Shown: positions 6,433 through 14,377, counted from the first letter of the stretch. The stretch is DNA of 14,377 nucleotides from Bacillota bacterium (GCA_021821235.1 JAKACS010000012.1:1-14377), one strand, 5' to 3'. Notes: generated from the sequence alone by a model not told the origin. Translations and numbers: made by a program.

Positions 6433-6664
6433 GAATTCAGAAGTTAAGAAAATCTATAAACAGCTACTTGGAAATGAACCGGCTGATTTAAGGTATATTT
6501 GTTAGACATCCAGTAGGATTTTCTCCATTAAAATCATTAGCTTAAATTTAGGAAACATTTCCGAGGAATACATTAAAAGGAGGTGTGTCGAAAAAATTTA
6601 TTTGGCAACTCACTAACGGGTCAAACCGTTGGTAAATCAACATTTATAGAGGGAGGAACATACA

Positions 6665-6970
6665 TTGAAACATATTTTGCTAGCCTGTTCATCAGGAATG
6701 TCAACAAGTTTATTGGTTTCAAAAATGAGAGAAGCCGCAGAAGAAAAAGGAATTGAAGCTGAAATTTGGGCGGTTGGAAATGATAAAGCTGATTCAGAAA
6801 TGGAAAAAGCAGATATTTTATTAATTGGCCCTCAAATGAGATTTCTTAAAAAGAAATTAGATAAACGGGGTCAGGAGCTCGGTATTTCGGTTGAAATCAT
6901 TGATCCGGTAGCATACGGAAGAATGGATGGCGAAGCTGTATTAAACAAAGCACTTGAATTAATGGAATAA
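6665..6970 (+). CDS. licB: PTS EIIB, lactose/cellobiose family
   Basis: This 101-residue cytoplasmic phosphocarrier takes a phosphate from EIIA and passes it to the sugar during transport. The phosphocysteine C8 is in the expected N-terminal loop LLACSSGMSTSLL, a close fit to cellobiose/lichenan EIIB proteins, and the predicted small alpha/beta fold and length are normal. The start is TTG at 6665, chosen because GAGGGAGGAA (6649-6657) is at ideal spacing, no ATG lies nearby, and the cysteine loop needs this short N-terminus. It is the first gene of the licBCA-GH1 order, which matches the Bacillus lic operon (licBCAH). Confidence 0.9.
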   Translation: MKHILLACSSGMSTSLLVSKMREAAEEKGIEAEIWAVGNDKADSEMEKADILLIGPQMRFLKKKLDKRGQELGISVEIIDPVAYGRMDGEAVLNKALELME

Positions 6971-6990
6971 TAAAAAGGCGGGGAAAAAAC

Positions 6991-8295
6991 ATGAATAAAT
7001 TCATGGAGTTTTTGGAAAATATTTTGTTACCAATTGCTGATAAGCTGAATAACAACCGTTATTTGACCGCATTGCGCGATGGCTTTATGGTTGCCTTACC
7101 ACTGATTATTTTTGGGTCCATTTTTGTGGTTATTGCTAATTTGCCATTTCTGGACAAGCTGTTAGGAAAAGATGCCTATGCTGCTTACCAAAATGCATTA
7201 GGCCCTGCTTCAGCAGCAACACTGAGTATTATGGGATTATTTGTTATTATCGGAATTGCGTATAAACTAACCGATCATTATGGTGGTGAAGCGATATATG
7301 GTGGTGTTGTTGCTCTGGCATCGTTCCTGATTCTGACGCCTCAGACACTGCAAAAAGTGACAGGTGTGATCCCGACTTCCAGCCTCGGTGCTCAAGGCTT
7401 GTTCTTAGGGATTTTTACAGCCTTTATCTCAGCTGAACTTTATCGGTTTTTCGTCAATAAAAATTGGACTATTAAAATGCCTTCAGGTGTACCTGAAGCC
7501 GTTTCAAGATCATTTAGTGCACTTATTCCAATTTCCTTAACTTTGACCATATTTTTAGTCATTCGAATTTTATTTAGCCTGACGTCTTTTGATACAGTGC
7601 AAAATTTCATTTATAAAATTATTCAACAACCATTGACCAATCTGGGAAGTGGTTTGGGAGCAACGATAGTGGCAGTATTATTGATTCAGGTATTCTGGTT
7701 TTTTGGATTGCATGGCCAGATTATCATCAACTCTGTATTCGACCCAATCTGGTACGCATTAAACGACCAAAACTTACAAGCATTCCAAGCAGGGAAGGAA
7801 ATTCCAAACGTTATCACAAAGCAATTTATTGATACATTCTTAGTAGGTATGGGCGGATCTGGTATGACGCTTGCTGTCGTCCTCCTTATGTTCCTGGTCG
7901 GCCGAAGTAGACAAATTAAAGAATTAGGCAAACTGGGCGGACCAGCAGGAATCTTCAACGTCAATGAACCGATTATTTTTGGATTGCCTATTATCATGAA
8001 TCCGTTGGCACTCATTCCATGGCTACTGGCACCGGTTGTTGTCACGATCATTACTTACTTTTCAATGTCTTCAGGGTTGGTACCCAAACCTGCCGGCATC
8101 ATTGTTCCATGGACAACACCAATTGGATTGAGCGGATTCCTGGCTACGGGTAATCACTGGCAGGGGGCTGTTTTACAAATCGTGAACTTGATTGTCGTCA
8201 TGGGTATTTGGTGGCCATTCTTAAAAATTATTGATAAAAGTTATTACGAACATGAAGGACAGCCTGCAAGCGAAGGTTTAAAAAAAGCAAACTAA
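6991..8295 (+). CDS. licC: PTS EIIC, lactose/cellobiose family permease
   Basis: This 434-residue membrane subunit forms the sugar channel of the PTS. About ten hydrophobic segments are visible. Motifs known from the structurally studied diacetylchitobiose EIIC (ChbC) occur at matching positions: H241 in FGLHGQIII, and E326 in the long conserved GGPAGIFNVNEPIIFGLPI stretch (residues 317-335), both expected around the bound sugar. The ATG at 6991 lies 20 bases past the EIIB stop with a GGCGGGG ribosome site. The sugar is probably an oligo-beta-glucoside such as cellobiose or a lichenan breakdown product, inferred from the LicR-type regulator and GH1 enzyme. Confidence 0.92.
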   Translation: MNKFMEFLENILLPIADKLNNNRYLTALRDGFMVALPLIIFGSIFVVIANLPFLDKLLGKDAYAAYQNALGPASAATLSIMGLFVIIGIAYKLTDHYGGEAIYGGVVALASFLILTPQTLQKVTGVIPTSSLGAQGLFLGIFTAFISAELYRFFVNKNWTIKMPSGVPEAVSRSFSALIPISLTLTIFLVIRILFSLTSFDTVQNFIYKIIQQPLTNLGSGLGATIVAVLLIQVFWFFGLHGQIIINSVFDPIWYALNDQNLQAFQAGKEIPNVITKQFIDTFLVGMGGSGMTLAVVLLMFLVGRSRQIKELGKLGGPAGIFNVNEPIIFGLPIIMNPLALIPWLLAPVVVTIITYFSMSSGLVPKPAGIIVPWTTPIGLSGFLATGNHWQGAVLQIVNLIVVMGIWWPFLKIIDKSYYEHEGQPASEGLKKAN

Positions 8296-8348
8296 CAGAG
8301 GGTTATTTTTAAACATATATTCTTGATTATTTTCAATCGTTCGTAAAA

Positions 8349-8377
8349 ATGGTCCTTAGGTAATAGATAAGGACCAT
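8349..8377 (+). other. Intra-operon hairpin between EIIC and EIIA genes
   Basis: A perfect 10-bp inverted repeat (arms 8349-8358 and 8368-8377, ATGGTCCTTA and its complement, 9-base loop) lies in the 127-base gap. GTAAAATTC follows rather than a T-run, so full termination is unlikely. It may protect the upstream licBC message from decay or reduce downstream expression. The gap holds no gene. Confidence 0.5.
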
Positions 8378-8422
8378 GTAAAATTCTTAACAATTGAAGT
8401 TTTTCACAGAGGAGTTAATCGT

Positions 8423-8728
8423 ATGGACACAATGACAGAGATTGCCTTTCAGATTATTTTACATGCTGGCAATGGCCGATCCGATGCGATGGAAGCTATT
8501 CAGGAAGCAAAAGAGGGTAATTTTGAGAGGGCAGATGAGCTGATTAAGCATGCCGGTGAAGAACTTGGGAATGCACATAGTTACCAGACCAAATTGCTGC
8601 AGGAGGAAGCCAGCGGAAACAGACAAGCTGTTAATGTAATTTTAGTTCATTCACAGGATCACTTAATGACGGCCATGACGGTAAAAGATCTGGCTGTAGA
8701 AATCATTGAGATCTATCGAAATAAGTAA
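8423..8728 (+). CDS. licA: PTS EIIA, lactose/cellobiose family
   Basis: This 101-residue soluble, mainly helical phosphocarrier receives phosphate from HPr and passes it to C8 of the EIIB above. The phosphohistidine is H76 in ILVHSQDHLMTAM (73-85), a pattern typical of EIIA-Lac/Chb proteins. D79 in the same motif matches the conserved metal-binding aspartate of the trimeric family. Length is normal. GAGGAG stands before the ATG. The 14-base gap to the glycosidase gene argues for one transcript. Confidence 0.92.
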   Translation: MDTMTEIAFQIILHAGNGRSDAMEAIQEAKEGNFERADELIKHAGEELGNAHSYQTKLLQEEASGNRQAVNVILVHSQDHLMTAMTVKDLAVEIIEIYRNK

Positions 8729-8742
8729 AGGAGTGGAGACAT

Positions 8743-10131
8743 ATGTCCATAACATACAAATTTCCGGAAGGCTTTTGGTGGGGGAGTGCAACATCGGCCA
8801 CTCAAATTGAAGGTGCTTCAGATGAAGGCGGAAAAGGAAAAAATATCTGGGACTATTGGTATCAAATGGAGCCAAACCGATTTTATGAAAATATTGGACC
8901 TGAATCCACGTCAGATTTCTACAATTTATATAATGATGATATTCAATTAATGAAAGAAATTGGTCATAATTCGTTTAGACTGTCTATTTCCTGGTCCCGA
9001 TTGATTCCAGGCGGGCGCGGTGAAATCAACCAAGAAGCCGTTGATTTTTACAATCAGGTTCTTGATGAGCTAATAGCGAATGGGATAGAGCCTTTCGTTA
9101 ATCTTTATCATTTTGATATGCCGCTGGAATTACAAAACGAAGGTGGTTGGGAAAATCGGGAAGTAGTAGAAGCTTATAAAGATTACGCGAGCGAATGCTT
9201 CCGCTTGTTTAGTGGCAAAGTGAAAAAATGGTTTACATTTAATGAGCCAATCGTTCCCGTTGAAGGCGGATATTTATATGATTTCCATTATCCAAATGTT
9301 ATAGATTTTAAGTGCGCAGTACAAGTAGCGTATCATACGGTGATTGCCCATGCAAAAGCCGTTGAAAGTTTCCGCAATGCAAATATTCAAGATGGGAAAA
9401 TCGGGATCGTTCTAAACTTAACCCCTTCCTATCCTAGAAGCCAAAATCCTGCTGACAAGCAAGCAGCAAATGTTGCGGATTTATTTTTCAATCGAAGCTT
9501 TCTTGACCCTTCTGTCCTGGGAGAATACCCTCAAGAACTTATTCAACTTTTACAACAGCATGGGCTACTGCCTGTAACGAAAATGGGTGATCGTGAGTTG
9601 ATTAAAAATCACACAGTGGACTTTTTAGGGGTAAATTATTATCAGCCACGCAGAGTCAAGGTAAAGGAAAACTTACCTAATCCATACAGTCCTATTATGC
9701 CGGAATGGTTCTTTGATAACTACGAAATGCCGGGCAGGAAAATGAATTCATACCGCGGTTGGGAAATTTATGAAAAAGGAATCTATGATATTATGGTAAA
9801 TTTAAAGGAAAACTACCGCAATATTGAAAGTTTCGTTTCAGAAAACGGAATGGGAGTTCAAAATGAAGAACGTTTCCTAGATGATGGATATATCCAAGAT
9901 GACTATCGTATCGATTTTATTAAAGAGCATTTAAAATGGCTGCATAAAGCGATTGAAGAAGGCTGTAATGCCAAAGGATACCACTTATGGACCTTCATGG
10001 ATAACTGGTCTTGGTCGAATGCCTACAAAAACCGCTACGGGCTGATTTCAGTTGATGTCCAAACAAAAAATAGAACACCAAAGAAAAGTGCGTATTGGTT
10101 TAAAGAAGTTTCAGAGAAGAATGGGTTCTGA
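8743..10131 (+). CDS. GH1 6-phospho-beta-glycosidase (beta-glucosidase type)
   Basis: This 462-residue cytoplasmic hydrolase should cut the phosphorylated disaccharide delivered by the PTS into glucose-6-phosphate (or another hexose-6-phosphate) and a sugar. GH1 hallmarks are complete: the N-terminal FPEGFWWGSATSATQIEG (7-24), acid/base E168 in TFNEP (165-169), nucleophile E367 in SENG (366-369), and the phosphate-pocket region SWSNAYKNRYG (423-433). S423 and Y432 align with the phosphate-binding Ser and Tyr of 6-phospho-beta-galactosidase, which supports a phosphorylated substrate. The usual Lys two before Tyr is Asn430, with a Lys at 429 instead. LicH of B. subtilis belongs to GH4, so this is a functional stand-in from another family; gmuD/bglC-like proteins are the closer guess. 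AAAGGAGTGGAG precedes the ATG. Confidence 0.9.
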   Translation: MSITYKFPEGFWWGSATSATQIEGASDEGGKGKNIWDYWYQMEPNRFYENIGPESTSDFYNLYNDDIQLMKEIGHNSFRLSISWSRLIPGGRGEINQEAVDFYNQVLDELIANGIEPFVNLYHFDMPLELQNEGGWENREVVEAYKDYASECFRLFSGKVKKWFTFNEPIVPVEGGYLYDFHYPNVIDFKCAVQVAYHTVIAHAKAVESFRNANIQDGKIGIVLNLTPSYPRSQNPADKQAANVADLFFNRSFLDPSVLGEYPQELIQLLQQHGLLPVTKMGDRELIKNHTVDFLGVNYYQPRRVKVKENLPNPYSPIMPEWFFDNYEMPGRKMNSYRGWEIYEKGIYDIMVNLKENYRNIESFVSENGMGVQNEERFLDDGYIQDDYRIDFIKEHLKWLHKAIEEGCNAKGYHLWTFMDNWSWSNAYKNRYGLISVDVQTKNRTPKKSAYWFKEVSEKNGF

Positions 10132-10207
10132 GTTTGATTTCCCTATTTACCTCTCATAGATGGTGTCTTACCTTTAAATTGAAAAATAGTTGGAGTATAG
10201 GGCGGCC

Positions 10208-10235
10208 AAGGTTCTGGTATTACTGCCAGAGCCTT
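10208..10235 (+). terminator. Probable terminator after the licBCA-GH1 genes
   Basis: Arms 10208-10217 and 10226-10235 (AAGGTTCTGG with CCAGAGCCTT, one G-T pair, 8-base loop) form a 10-bp stem about 75 bases beyond the glycosidase stop. The T-rich tail is short (TTTGCT), so termination may be partial, allowing some read-through into the regulator gene. Confidence 0.55.
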
Positions 10236-10369
10236 TGCTATGCATGGATAGTTATGTAGTGATAAAGCGATAAAATAAGATAGTAAGAAATGTATAGAAA
10301 TAAATACGGATGGATCCTTCTGAACTGGAACATTACTATATCAGGATATATAAAAGGAAAGGATACGAT

Positions 10370-12304
10370 ATGTTAGATTTCAGAATGAAGAATATATTAC
10401 GTGAGCTGATGTCAACACCCAAGCCACTAACCGGTTCCTTTTTAGCAAATATGAATCACGTTACTGTCCGGACAACAAGAAATGATATAAAAAACCTTGA
10501 TTCAATCTTAAAAAATTATGGTGCTAGTATTACTTCGATCATGGGTACCGGCTATAAATTAGAAATTACGCAGACCCGGAAATTTCTTCAGTTTCTTCAG
10601 TCTCTAACAGATAATCCATTTTTCCGGAAAGATGAAATTCCAAAAACACCGGTAGAGCGGGTAACTTATATGATCAGGAGAATACTGTTAAACGAATCCT
10701 ATATAAAACTGGATGATTTGGCAGATGAAATGTATATTAGCAAATCAACAATTCAAAATGATTTAAAAGCGGTAAAAGAGATTTTAACTAGATATGATTT
10801 GACGTTGGAATCAAAGCCGAATTACGGTTTAAAAGCAATCGGAAATGAAGTAAAGCTGCGTTTTTGCATGGCTGAATATGTTTTTGAACGTAATGAACAA
10901 AGTGAAAAAAGGCTATATGAAACAACACTGCCTTTTTTATCACAGGATGAATTGAACCACATATTGGATAGCATTTTAAGACACCTTAAAAATCATCAAT
11001 CAACCCTGCCGGATATAGCCATAAATAATTTGCTTGTCCATATCGCAATCGCCTACAAACGGATTAAAGACGGTCACAGCATTACGCTTTATAAAACTGA
11101 TTTACAGGAATTGGTGAGTCAAAAAGAATACCAGGTTGCGCAAGAAATTGTCAAAGAAGTAGAGCAATTTTTTCAAGTGACGTTTCCAGAAGAGGAAATT
11201 GCCTATATTACCATTCACTTGCTTGGAACTAAAATATTAAAGAAAACGAATGAAAAAGTGGAACAAATGATGGATGAGGACATTTTAGCAACAGTAGAGT
11301 ACATACTTGATCAAGTAGAAAAGAAATTTAATCTTGGAATTAAAGAGGATAAGGAATTAATTCTGGGATTGTGCTTACATCTAAAACCTGCTATCAATCG
11401 CTACAAGTATGGGATGAACATCCGAAATCCAACCCTGCAGGAAATTAAGAAAAACTACCCGCTGGCCTTTGATGCTGGAGTTGCAGCCAGCTTGGCAATT
11501 GAAATACTTACAGGGACTGTTTTTGAAGAAAATGAAGTTGGCTACATTGCTCTTCACATTGGCGCAGCAATTGAAAGAAAGAAAATGAAGTCACAGGCAA
11601 AACGGTGTCTGGTTGTTTGTGCATCCGGTTTAGGCACAGCACAATTAATTTATTATCGGTTAAAATCCTATTTTGGAAATAACCTAGACGTGATCGGGAC
11701 TACTGAATTTTACCAGTTAAAAACAATGAATTTGGATAATGTAGATTTCTTAGTGAGCTCCATCCCTATTACAAAGGAAATTGGGATTCCTGTCATTGAA
11801 GTGAATGCCATTATTGGTGAAAGTGATTTAAAAAAAATTAACCGGTTTATTAGCGAACAAAGTCTAGTCCTTAACAACTATTTTCGTAATGATTTAGTTT
11901 TTTTAAGAAAACGATTGGCTTCGAAAGAAGAAGTACTCACCTATTTAAACCGCATTTTACTCCATAAGGGACTTGTAAATGATACATTTTTAGATGCTGT
12001 TTATGAAAGAGAGAAAGTAGCACCAACCTCTTTCGGTAATCTTGTTGCCATTCCGCACCCCATTAATTCGAAAACCAAGCAAACATTTTTGACTGTATGT
12101 ACACTGGAAAAACCCGTTTATTGGGAAAAAAAACCGGTTCAGTTAGTCTTTCTGTTAAGTGTCAAACAATATAGTCAAGAGGATTTGCAGGAAATGTACG
12201 AATTATTGGTGAAAATTGTTCAGGATCCTGACATTGTCCAACATCTATTGAAAGCCAAAACAATCGCAGAATTTATGGATGTGATTCAAGAAGAAGCATT
12301 ATAG
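10370..12304 (+). CDS. licR: LicR-type PRD transcriptional activator with EIIB and EIIA domains
   Basis: This cytoplasmic activator of the lic-type operon is tuned by PTS phosphorylation. I prefer the ATG at 10370 (644 residues) over an upstream ATG at 10310, because AAAGGA (10358-10363) is well placed and the protein then begins MLDFRMKNILRELM, like LicR. In order: two helix-turn-helix regions (about 5-65 and 95-150), PRD1 with H224 and H283, PRD2 with H337 and H396, an EIIB-like domain with C417 in VVCASGLGTA, and an EIIA-like domain with H563 in AIPHP. All six phospho-acceptors thus fall within about five residues of those known in B. subtilis LicR. In that relative, HPr-dependent PRD phosphorylation activates and EII-dependent phosphorylation inhibits. 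The 178-base gap before 10310 shows no clear promoter. Confidence 0.9.
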   Translation: MLDFRMKNILRELMSTPKPLTGSFLANMNHVTVRTTRNDIKNLDSILKNYGASITSIMGTGYKLEITQTRKFLQFLQSLTDNPFFRKDEIPKTPVERVTYMIRRILLNESYIKLDDLADEMYISKSTIQNDLKAVKEILTRYDLTLESKPNYGLKAIGNEVKLRFCMAEYVFERNEQSEKRLYETTLPFLSQDELNHILDSILRHLKNHQSTLPDIAINNLLVHIAIAYKRIKDGHSITLYKTDLQELVSQKEYQVAQEIVKEVEQFFQVTFPEEEIAYITIHLLGTKILKKTNEKVEQMMDEDILATVEYILDQVEKKFNLGIKEDKELILGLCLHLKPAINRYKYGMNIRNPTLQEIKKNYPLAFDAGVAASLAIEILTGTVFEENEVGYIALHIGAAIERKKMKSQAKRCLVVCASGLGTAQLIYYRLKSYFGNNLDVIGTTEFYQLKTMNLDNVDFLVSSIPITKEIGIPVIEVNAIIGESDLKKINRFISEQSLVLNNYFRNDLVFLRKRLASKEEVLTYLNRILLHKGLVNDTFLDAVYEREKVAPTSFGNLVAIPHPINSKTKQTFLTVCTLEKPVYWEKKPVQLVFLLSVKQYSQEDLQEMYELLVKIVQDPDIVQHLLKAKTIAEFMDVIQEEAL

Positions 12305-12380
12305 AATACTTTAAATACTCTTAATCTCCAAAGTTAAGATAAACGCGGCAAACATACGCTACGCAGATTTCAACAACAAT

Positions 12381-12420
12381 AAAGCCGATTATTCCTTAGC
12401 GCAGGAAAAAATCGGCTTTT
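12381..12420. terminator. Bidirectional terminator between convergent licR and Nramp genes
   Basis: The outer arms AAAGCCGATT (12381-12390) and AATCGGCTTT (12410-12419) enclose an inner TTCCT/AGGAA stem (12392-12396, 12403-12407) with a small internal bulge. On the + strand the hairpin ends in TTTT. On the minus strand it is followed by ATTGTTGTTG. It lies between two convergent genes, where a shared terminator is expected. Confidence 0.8.
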
Positions 12421-12480
12421 AATCCTCTATTCAACCTTACAAATTTCGCCAACGACAAACAGTGTATTGTCCATGTTGGA

Positions 12481-13749
12481 TTAAAACAATTGAAAAACAG
12501 TTAAAATCCCTAAAGAACATACAAGAACATAAATAATGACTAGAATTATTTTTTCCCATTTTCTTAATTTATACTTGTCAGGGAGAGCCTTCCAACCCAA
12601 TGCTAATAAAAATCCTAGTACGATTGGTAAAAGTAAAGAGTTCATTATTTCGACAGCTACTGTTAAAGAGACTAGAGGAATTCCTACAAGCACTGCAATA
12701 GCCGCAACAATAATTACGCCACAATAAAAACCATAAAAAACAGGCGCTTGCTTCCACTTGTTATTTAGACTACAAGGAACATTTAAAACCTCGCTAAACG
12801 CCCAAGAAGTCGCTAAAGATACAACAATTGCTGCAATTAGTGCTGCTCCAGTTAGTCCAACAGCAAAAAGTACTTTTCCAACAAAATTACCTAGGATTGG
12901 AGTCAGTGCATTTGCAATCTGTTGGATGTTCTCCAAAGGTGTTTCAGGGTTTACCTTCCCGATTGTTGCAGCAGTCAAAATTAAAACTGTCGCCATAATA
13001 ATCTGAGTAATAAATGAACCGAAGAATGTATCAATCCTTCCATATTGCAGTGTTTTATCACTTAGCCCTTTGTCTATCACAGCTCCTTGCTGATAAAATA
13101 CCATCCAAGGCATAATAACAGCTCCAACATTAGCAGCTATAAGTAACCAATAGGAGCTATTATTAAAGGGTTGCTTTCCTATAAAAGCGTCCATCATTGC
13201 ACCAAAATCAGGTTTTGCATATAAAGCTGCTGGGATAAATACTAACTCGAAAAGACCTACTAAAATGGCAATGCGTTCAACTCGTTTATATTTACCTGCA
13301 CCAGAAATTAATATTAAAATTGTTGCAACCAAAGGAACCGTTACCCATTTTGATACCCCAAAAAGCATTCCTACGCCAACAACACCGGAAAATTCTGTGA
13401 TGAGCGCTCCAATAGCTGCTAATAAAAGTGTTCCTACTGAAAACCATGCCCACTTAACACCAAATACTTCACGAATTAGTTTCCCATGTCCCTTTCTTGT
13501 TGTAATACCAATACGAATGGTTAATTCTTGAACAAAGTATAAAATAGGAACAAGTAATAATTGTAGAGCTAATAGTTTGTAGCCCCATTGTGCGCCACTT
13601 TGAGCCGCAGTTACAATTGACCCTGCATCAGTATCAGCAAGCATCACGGTTAGTCCTGGTCCAATTGAGGCAAGCAATAAGAACAAACTTTTCCGATTAA
13701 AAGGCTTTTGTAGTGTATTTCCGTATATCATCTTTTTATCTTGATGCAT
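12481..13749 (-). CDS. Nramp-superfamily divalent metal transporter, divergent
   Basis: This 422-residue membrane protein with about eleven hydrophobic segments has the Nramp layout: IGPGLTVMLADTDAGS in helix 1 (residues 29-44), helix 3 with E119 in ITEFSGVVG, and helix 6 with GAVIMPWMVFYQQGAV (209-224). Canonical Nramp proteins have DPGN in helix 1 and A-x-I-MPH in helix 6. Here the Asp (D41), Ala210 and Met213 are kept, but Pro is Ala42, Asn is Ser44 and His is Trp215. Metal transport is likely; selectivity (Mn, Fe, Mg or other) cannot be inferred. AGGAGG stands well spaced before the ATG on the minus strand. It is transcribed toward licR and is not part of either sugar system. Confidence 0.85.
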   Translation of the reverse strand: MHQDKKMIYGNTLQKPFNRKSLFLLLASIGPGLTVMLADTDAGSIVTAAQSGAQWGYKLLALQLLLVPILYFVQELTIRIGITTRKGHGKLIREVFGVKWAWFSVGTLLLAAIGALITEFSGVVGVGMLFGVSKWVTVPLVATILILISGAGKYKRVERIAILVGLFELVFIPAALYAKPDFGAMMDAFIGKQPFNNSSYWLLIAANVGAVIMPWMVFYQQGAVIDKGLSDKTLQYGRIDTFFGSFITQIIMATVLILTAATIGKVNPETPLENIQQIANALTPILGNFVGKVLFAVGLTGAALIAAIVVSLATSWAFSEVLNVPCSLNNKWKQAPVFYGFYCGVIIVAAIAVLVGIPLVSLTVAVEIMNSLLLPIVLGFLLALGWKALPDKYKLRKWEKIILVIIYVLVCSLGILTVFQLF

Positions 13750-13806
13750 CTAAAAATCCTCCTAGATAATGAATAGACTCTCGACATTCGCCGAGTTAGT
13801 TGGGAG

Positions 13807-14377
13807 GCGCCTATCTCTATACCGGGCCGGGTAAAGCGTTTGGTGGAATCGATCCTTCCTCGACTCGCTCATAAAAAGGAACTTCCATCGGATCGCCTTT
13901 TCGAATTTTTTCAAATCCAAAACCTTACTATTTCAGCCAAGTTAGGATTACTCGGAAATCTGGAACAACTGAACGTTGCCGGCGATGGTACGCCCGTTGT
14001 CACTTCATCCCATATCCGAAGCAAACCAACTTGTAACTGTCATGCCCAAGGATAGCGAAATGCAACCACGCTCGCAAGTACTCCCAGCCAGACTGTGACA
14101 GTGGTTGGGATCGTCATCGAGAAAGTACTTCAATGGGGGTATCATCTCTACATGATCAATGCCTGCGACAGCCCGTAAGACGTACCCTTATATTCGCGTC
14201 TTAATTTGGCTTCTTGCCACGACTTGATCAGCTTTGTCGTTGGTTGGACTGAATTTTCACAACGATTCAACTTTGGCGCCGTCGATAAAATGCTACTTGA
14301 CGCTGCCCATGATGCGGAAGCAATTTATCAACTGATTAATCAGAAACAAGTGGAACCCATTATTGATCTAAACAAAC
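13807..14377 (+). pseudogene. Decayed transposase gene (internal fragment, runs off window)
   Basis: Translating from about 13807 gives RVKRLVESILPRLAHK and then LEQLNVAGDGTPVVTSS, a DDE-type element with a plausible first catalytic Asp in AGDGT, then SKPTCNC. An in-frame TAG at 14053 breaks the frame. Homologous-looking sequence continues one frame over (IAKCNHARKYSQPDCDSGWDRHRE, about 14052-14123), then returns to the first frame (GYHLYMINACDSP), meets a TAA at 14176, and continues to the window end with VDKMLLDAAHDAEAIYQL and EPIIDLN. That makes at least two frameshifts and two stops, so it is non-functional. No N-terminal portion is recognisable upstream of about 13807. The region looks more GC-rich than its neighbours, consistent with acquired DNA. 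The exact IS family is not recognised. Confidence 0.8.

Larger units (their letters stand above)
5802..6664. other. Long intergenic region between hxlB and the PTS operon
   Basis: Of these 863 bases, the left third holds an AT-rich inverted repeat and a strong terminator. The middle holds a possible minus-strand transposase fragment and an imperfect 10-bp inverted repeat (6304-6313 with 6360-6369). The right third holds a cre-overlapped promoter and a leader running to the EIIB start. I see no tRNA, known riboswitch core or convincing + strand gene. The mixture suggests a decayed insertion between two metabolic operons. Confidence 0.6.

Noticed and set aside
6431..6505. 24-codon ATG open frame (MNSEVKKIYKQLLGNEPADL...) in the PTS leader
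   Set aside because: Its ATG overlaps the proposed -10 box and there is no ribosome site, so it would not be on the transcript. It is only worth revisiting if the real promoter lies further upstream.
6440..6660. Riboswitch, T-box or LicT-type antiterminator in the PTS leader
   Set aside because: No T-box AGGGTGG-like core, no known aptamer motif and no terminator with overlapping antiterminator could be found by eye; only short weak stems are present.
7686..8051. 121-codon minus-strand open frame opposite the EIIC gene
   Set aside because: It is a shadow of the membrane-protein coding strand, with no family signature and no start context.
10310..10369. Upstream 20-residue extension of the LicR-type regulator
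   Set aside because: The ATG at 10310 has no ribosome site, and the added residues have no counterpart in LicR-type N-termini. The ATG at 10370 has a good site and a matching N-terminus.
13265..13531. 88-codon + strand open frame opposite the Nramp gene
   Set aside because: It is antisense to a strongly supported transporter, and its product has no recognisable pattern.

Overview
The window looks like chromosomal DNA of a low-GC, Gram-positive Bacillaceae bacterium. Strong purine-rich Shine-Dalgarno sites, PTS sugar transport, a CcpA-type cre site and a LicR-type regulator all fit that group. A Neobacillus- or Bacillus-like host is my inference; nothing here fixes the genus. No tRNA, rRNA or CRISPR array was seen.

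Region 1 (1-4530, + strand) is a sugar-acid operon. It runs: a 5'-truncated TIM-barrel sugar-phosphate isomerase/epimerase, 2-keto-3-deoxygluconate (KDG) kinase, an ACS-family MFS permease, KDPG aldolase and a LacI-family regulator. The permease would import a sugar acid. Unseen upstream enzymes, and perhaps the truncated one, would turn it into KDG. The kinase and aldolase then give pyruvate and glyceraldehyde-3-phosphate. Genes overlap or sit 1 bp apart, apart from a 13-bp hairpin before the aldolase.

Region 2 (4614-5801, + strand) is a ribulose-monophosphate pair: 3-hexulose-6-phosphate synthase (hxlA-like) and 6-phospho-3-hexuloisomerase (hxlB-like). It lies directly behind the LacI gene on the same strand. 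A strong terminator-like hairpin follows at 5957-5985. Finding formaldehyde-fixing or formaldehyde-releasing enzymes next to KDG genes is the most thought-provoking arrangement here.

Region 3 (about 5802-6664) is mostly non-coding. It holds the terminator, a possible decayed transposase fragment on the minus strand, and a cre-overlapped promoter with a leader of roughly 220 nt.

Region 4 (6665-12304, + strand) is a lic-type beta-glucoside PTS locus. It encodes EIIB, EIIC, EIIA, a GH1 6-phospho-beta-glycosidase and, after a hairpin, a LicR-type activator (HTH, two PRDs, EIIB and EIIA domains with every phospho-acceptor residue visible). Sugar is imported and phosphorylated, cut in the cytoplasm, and the system is controlled by PTS phosphorylation plus catabolite repression.

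Region 5 (12380-13749) has a probable bidirectional terminator and a minus-strand Nramp-superfamily transporter with altered metal-site motifs. Region 6 (about 13800-14377) is a decayed transposase gene with stops and frameshifts, running off the window.
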